Source: Xenophilus azovorans DSM 13620
Lineage (GTDB): Bacteria > Pseudomonadota > Gammaproteobacteria > Burkholderiales > Burkholderiaceae_C
Direction: 5' to 3'
DNA: 64,000 bases
Assembly: GCF_000745855.1 (NCBI RefSeq)
Contig: NZ_JQKD01000026.1
Location: 25,706 to 89,705 of the forward strand
Shown here: positions 60,862 through 64,000 of the stretch, piece after piece
Numbering within the stretch: the stretch's first letter is position 1
Layout: each line of letters begins with the position of its first letter
Translations under genes and position numbers: made by a program
Notes under the pieces: model-generated
What the model saw: the letters and a program-made list of their open reading frames with translations, nothing else
Databases searched by the model: none
What the model was told of the DNA's origin: nothing

Positions 60862-61596
60862 TCAGCGCGTGGCCGCGCGCTGCGGCCGGTCGGCGCACAG
60901 TTGCCTGAAGGCCGTGTCCTGGCGCAACTGGATGCGGAACCGGTTCGCTTCCGGCGTGCCGGGCGTGCAGACCTTCTCGAGTTCCTGGCGGGCGCCGCGA
61001 TGGCCGGCGCTGGCGGCGTGGGCCAGCAGGCGCACGGCCTCGAAGGGCAGGGTGCCTGCGGATGACGGTGCCGCCGGTGCTGCAGCCGCGCCGGCCCGTG
61101 CGGGCGGTGCCGGGTCCAGCACGCGGCCGGGCCCCGGACCCGTGCCGATGCGCTCCACCGCGGTGAAATCGCCGGTGCGGCCGGCGCGCTCGACCATCCG
61201 TCGGTAGGCGTCCATCATGGCCGAGGTGTCCTTCGGGGTCAGCTCCCTGGCCGGCCGCGCGAGGTAGGCCGCCACCTCGGGCGGCAGGGCAGCGTTGACC
61301 GCGCTCAGCTCGCCGCCGGCCTTCAGGCCGGTGCGCGCCGCGTCGTCGGCCAGCCCGCCGGCGGCCGAGGCCGCGCCGCGGCCGGCCAGTTCGGCCGCGC
61401 CTTCTCCGCCGGCCACGCCCACCGCCGCGCCCTTGCCCGCGGTGCCCGCCGCCTTGCCGGCGCCGCCGGCTGCCTTGCCGATCTTCGCCAGCGCGCCCCA
61501 GAGCGCGTGGCCGGGCTGGGGCGCCAGCGCCAGGGCGGTGACGAGCGCACAGGCAGGCAGCGCGGAGAACCGGGGCGTGCGTCGGGAAGCGGGCAT
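60862..61596 (-). CDS. Hypothetical exported Ala/Gly-rich protein
   Basis: This 244-residue protein is not recognised. It has a likely signal peptide (residues 1-32, ending GHALWG), a low-complexity Ala-Gly-Lys-rich stretch at about residues 35-90 (IGKAAGGAGKAAGTAGKG), a helical middle and a proline/alanine linker at 155-180. A small C-terminal part follows with two cysteines (KVCTPGTPEANRF and QLCADRPQ). The low-complexity part may be an artefact of GC bias, but signal peptide, coding-like start and isolation on its strand suggest a gene. Confidence 0.6.
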   Translation of the reverse strand: MPASRRTPRFSALPACALVTALALAPQPGHALWGALAKIGKAAGGAGKAAGTAGKGAAVGVAGGEGAAELAGRGAASAAGGLADDAARTGLKAGGELSAVNAALPPEVAAYLARPARELTPKDTSAMMDAYRRMVERAGRTGDFTAVERIGTGPGPGRVLDPAPPARAGAAAAPAAPSSAGTLPFEAVRLLAHAASAGHRGARQELEKVCTPGTPEANRFRIQLRQDTAFRQLCADRPQRAATR

Positions 61597-61709
61597 CCGG
61601 TGATCATAGGAACGCAGCCGCGCCGGCCCGGGCCGCATGCGCATGAAGGTCTTCGCGGGCGCGGCATACTGCGCAGCCCGCGCACTTTCCGCTTCGACGC
61701 CGAGATCCC

Positions 61710-62123
61710 ATGGCTGGCCTGCGACCCGAGACCCCGACCCCCGTGTCCATCACCCTGCACGGCGCCTCGCGCGTGCTGGAGGTGGGCTTTTCCGACGGCG
61801 CCGTGTTCCGCATCCCCTTCGAGCTGATGCGCGTGTACTCGCCCTCGGCCGAGGTGCAGGGCCACGGGCCCGGCCAGGAGGTGCTGCAGACGGGCAAGCG
61901 CGAAGTGCAGATCGTCGACCTGCAGCCGGTGGGCAACTACGCGGTGCAGCCGGTCTTCAGCGACGGGCACGAGAGCGGCATCTATTCGTGGGACCTGCTG
62001 TACGAACTCGGCGCGAAGCAGGACGAACTCTGGGCCGCCTACGCGCGCCGCCTGGCCGAAGCGGGCATCGACCGCGATGCGCCGATGCCGTCCAAGGCGG
62101 GCCACGGCTGCGGCCACAACTAA
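61710..62123 (+). CDS. DUF971 / gamma-butyrobetaine hydroxylase-like N-terminal domain protein
   Basis: This 137-residue protein carries the DUF971 domain ([20 protein letters not shown] and [17 protein letters not shown]), seen as the N-terminal domain of gamma-butyrobetaine hydroxylase and as a stand-alone protein. It ends in a Gly/Cys/His-rich tail (GHGCGHN) that might bind metal. Stand-alone members sit beside ubiE in many beta-proteobacteria, as here with ten bases between; a link to ubiquinone or iron-sulfur biology is only inferred from that. Confidence 0.85.
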   Translation: MAGLRPETPTPVSITLHGASRVLEVGFSDGAVFRIPFELMRVYSPSAEVQGHGPGQEVLQTGKREVQIVDLQPVGNYAVQPVFSDGHESGIYSWDLLYELGAKQDELWAAYARRLAEAGIDRDAPMPSKAGHGCGHN

Positions 62124-62133
62124 CATTGCCTCC

Positions 62134-62865
62134 ATGAGCACCACCCACTTCGGCTTCGAATCCGTCGACGAGAACGACAAGGCGCGCCGCGTGCGCGGCG
62201 TGTTCGATTCGGTCGCCCCGCGCTACGACCTGATGAACGACCTCATGTCGATGGGCCTGCACCGCGCATGGAAGGCCTACACCGTCATGGTCGCCAACGT
62301 GCGCGAGGGCTCGAAGGTGCTCGACATCGCCGGCGGCACCGGCGACCTGGCGCTGGCCTTCGCGAAGAAGGTGGGCGCCAGCGGCCAGGTGGTGCACACG
62401 GACATCAACGAGGCCATGCTGCGCACCGGCCGCGACCGCCTGCTCGACGCCGGCGTGGTGCTGCCCACCGTGGTGTGCGACGCCGAGAAGCTGCCCTTCG
62501 CCGACCACCATTTCGACGTCGTCACGGTGGCCTTCGGCCTGCGCAACATGACGCACAAGGACGCGGCGCTCAAGGAGATGAACCGCGTGCTGCGGCCCCG
62601 CGGCAAGCTGCTGGTGCTGGAGTTCTCCCGCGTGGCCCAGCCGCTGCGCAAGGCCTACGACTGGTACTCCTTCAACATCCTGCCGCGGCTGGGCCAGGCC
62701 ATCGCGGGCGATGCCGACAGCTACCGCTACCTGGCCGAGTCGATCCGGATGCATCCGGGCCAGGAGGAACTCAAGACCCTCATGCGGGAGGGCGGTTTCG
62801 GACATGTGGACTATCACAATTTGACGGGGGGAATCGTCGCGCTTCATGTTGGAATCAAGTGTTGA
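62134..62865 (+). CDS. ubiE: Demethylmenaquinone / 2-methoxy-6-polyprenyl-1,4-benzoquinol methylase
   Basis: This 243-residue SAM-dependent C-methyltransferase acts in ubiquinone (and menaquinone, if present) synthesis. It begins with [19 protein letters not shown], has the SAM motif [14 protein letters not shown] and the motif [20 protein letters not shown], all diagnostic of UbiE. Length is close to E. coli UbiE (251). It follows the DUF971 gene and precedes the Tim44-like gene by 33 bases. Confidence 0.97.
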   Translation: MSTTHFGFESVDENDKARRVRGVFDSVAPRYDLMNDLMSMGLHRAWKAYTVMVANVREGSKVLDIAGGTGDLALAFAKKVGASGQVVHTDINEAMLRTGRDRLLDAGVVLPTVVCDAEKLPFADHHFDVVTVAFGLRNMTHKDAALKEMNRVLRPRGKLLVLEFSRVAQPLRKAYDWYSFNILPRLGQAIAGDADSYRYLAESIRMHPGQEELKTLMREGGFGHVDYHNLTGGIVALHVGIKC

Positions 62866-62898
62866 AGCCATGATCAGATCCGTCAGAGGAGACGAACG

Positions 62899-63672
62899 AT
62901 GAAGCGAAATATCTGGGCCGTGCTGCTCGTGTGTGCATCGGTGACGCTGGTGAGCCTGGACGCCGATGCGCGGCGCATCGGCGGCGGCAAGTCCTTCGGC
63001 CGCCAGTCGAACAACGTGACGCAGCGTGAGGCCGCCACGCCGAACACGCCGGCGGCGCCGGCGCAGAACGCCGCGCCCGGCAGCGGCGCCACGAACAGCG
63101 CCGCCAGCAATGCGGCTGCACGCCCCGGCGCGGCCGCGGCCGGCGCCGCGCAGGCGGCCAAGCGTCCGTGGGCCGGCATCCTCGGCGGCATCGCCGCCGG
63201 CCTGGGCCTGGCCTGGCTGGCCAACGCGCTGGGCCTGGGCCCGGCCTTCGCCAACATCCTGCTGATCGCCCTGCTGGCGATGGCCGGCCTGGCCCTGTGG
63301 CGCATGTTCGCCGCTCGCGGCAACCTGGCGATGCAGGGCGCCGGCGGCCCGGCCGGCGCACGCCTGCCGCGGCAGTACAGCCCGCGCAACGTCGGCAACG
63401 ACGCGTCGGCCCGCCCCTGGGAGCACCAGGGCGCGGCCTTCGACGGCAGCGCGCCGGCCTCGTCCGGCACGGCGCTGGGCGGCAGCGGCGGCGGCGTGTC
63501 CATCGGCTCGGCGTTGTCGGGCGCGCAGGGCTGGGGCGTGCCGGCCGGCTTCGACGCCGACGGTTTCCTGGCCGCCGCCAAGCGCAACTTCGTGACCCTG
63601 CAGGACGCCTGGGACCGCGCCGACGTGCGCACCCTGCGCTCGATGATGACCGACGGCATGGTCGAGGAGTGA
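62899..63672 (+). pseudogene. Tim44-like domain membrane protein, 3' end removed by an IS insertion
   Basis: The 257 residues present include a signal-like N-terminus (residues 1-24), a low-complexity Ala/Pro/Asn region, two predicted membrane helices (about 90-112 and 115-136), a Gly/Ser-rich linker and the start of a Tim44-like domain (GFDADGFLAAAKRNFVTLQDAWDR split here by position 214). The family normally continues about 100 residues further; here the frame ends at TGA 63670-63672 exactly where IS-like terminal sequence (TGACCTTGCCCC) begins. The protein is therefore probably truncated and its domain incomplete. It follows ubiE, a common linkage in beta-proteobacteria. Confidence 0.75.
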
Positions 63673-64000
63673 CCTTGCCCCTGTTCCGTGTAGTTCTTAA
63701 CCCACGATTCACGCGGCCTTTTTGCGCTGTGCCTCGTACCAGCGCTGCTCATACTGCATCGGGCTGAGGTAGCCCAGCGACGAATGCAGCCTGCGGTGAT
63801 TGTAGAAAGCCATCCAGTCCATCACCGCCTGCCTGGCCTGCTCACGGGTGGCGAATTTGTGGCCATGCACGCTGGCCGTTTTCAACCGTCCCCAGAAGCT
63901 TTCCGTTGGAGCGTTATCCCAACAGTTGCCCTTCCTGCTCATCGATGACCGCATGCCCCAGCCCTTCATAGCCTCCTGGACCTCGTGGCTGCAATACTGG
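63670..64000 (-). mobile_element. IS3-family insertion sequence, 3' end (runs off the window)
   Basis: The element carries an IS3-type transposase on the minus strand, and its terminus seems to begin at TGACCTTGCCCC (63670), the 5'-TG expected of IS3-family ends. Its base composition is clearly less GC-rich than the surrounding genes. The other end and the target duplication lie outside the window, so family subgroup, full length and insertion site cannot be confirmed. Confidence 0.8.
63709..64000 (-). CDS. IS3-family transposase (OrfB), C-terminal part
   Basis: The frame is open to the right edge of the window and encodes at least 97 residues. It contains the rve integrase core end: SRKGNCWDNAPTESFWGRLK holds the last glutamate of the DDE triad, and FYNHRRLHSSLGYLSPMQYE follows. 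It ends QRKKAA. This pattern belongs to IS3 group OrfB proteins. The N-terminus and OrfA are outside the window, and the internal ATG at 63969 is not the real start. Confidence 0.93.
   Translation of the reverse strand, partial: QYCSHEVQEAMKGWGMRSSMSRKGNCWDNAPTESFWGRLKTASVHGHKFATREQARQAVMDWMAFYNHRRLHSSLGYLSPMQYEQRWYEAQRKKAA

Overview
The window is a GC-rich chromosomal segment from a beta-proteobacterium, most likely order Burkholderiales (a Comamonadaceae or Sphaerotilaceae/Rubrivivax-type lineage). The evidence is gene content and order: petABC-sspA-sspB, a DciA-like gene beside secA, argJ-ATPase-mutT facing yacG-zapD, coaE-pilD-pilC-pilB, ispB divergent from rplU-rpmA-obgE-proB, rppH divergent from proS, and hemA-prfA-prmC. 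I cannot name a species. Most of the window is core genome. The only clear mobile DNA is an IS3-family element cut by the right edge.

Layout. 1-5.3 kb: the end of pdxA, mscL, the cytochrome bc1 operon, sspAB, a tRNA-Thr and a DciA-like gene. 5.5-13.2 kb (mostly + strand): secA, then an aromatic-catabolism insert (pobA with a divergent LysR regulator), then argJ, a DUF815 ATPase and mutT. 13.2-22.7 kb (- strand): ispB, tRNA-Pro, the type IV pilus assembly genes pilB-pilC-pilD, coaE, an MBOAT/SGNH acyl-transfer pair, zapD and yacG. 22.8-25.7 kb (+): rplU, rpmA, obgE, proB. 25.7-27 kb (-): rppH and a CNP1-like protein. 27.1-37.4 kb (+): proS, a lytic transglycosylase, then a seven-gene set made of a peptide ABC transporter, an N-formylglutamate amidohydrolase and an M20 amidohydrolase. 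37.5-44.7 kb (-): a CorC/HlyC-type membrane protein, a Lon-like AAA ATPase, a cupin, a monothiol glutaredoxin, a small unknown protein, prmC, prfA and hemA.

44.8-52.6 kb holds a small membrane protein (+), a large mechanosensitive channel and a complete ugpBAECQ glycerol-3-phosphate system (-), with a candidate Pho box in front of ugpB and three hairpins stacked between ugpB and ugpA. 52.7-64 kb: a SerA-like dehydrogenase (+), an MFS transporter (-) divergent from a LysR regulator, a 1289-residue multidomain flavo-iron-sulfur oxidoreductase with a HIT protein, a hypothetical exported protein (-), DUF971-ubiE, and a Tim44-like membrane protein cut short by the IS3-family element.

No CRISPR array, prophage, restriction or toxin-antitoxin locus is visible, and I found no convincing entirely new system. 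The points most worth following are the IS-truncated Tim44-like gene, the MBOAT/SGNH pair inserted in a cell-division/CoA cluster, the transporter-plus-deacylase operon, the hairpin array inside ugp, and the giant DUF3683 oxidoreductase.
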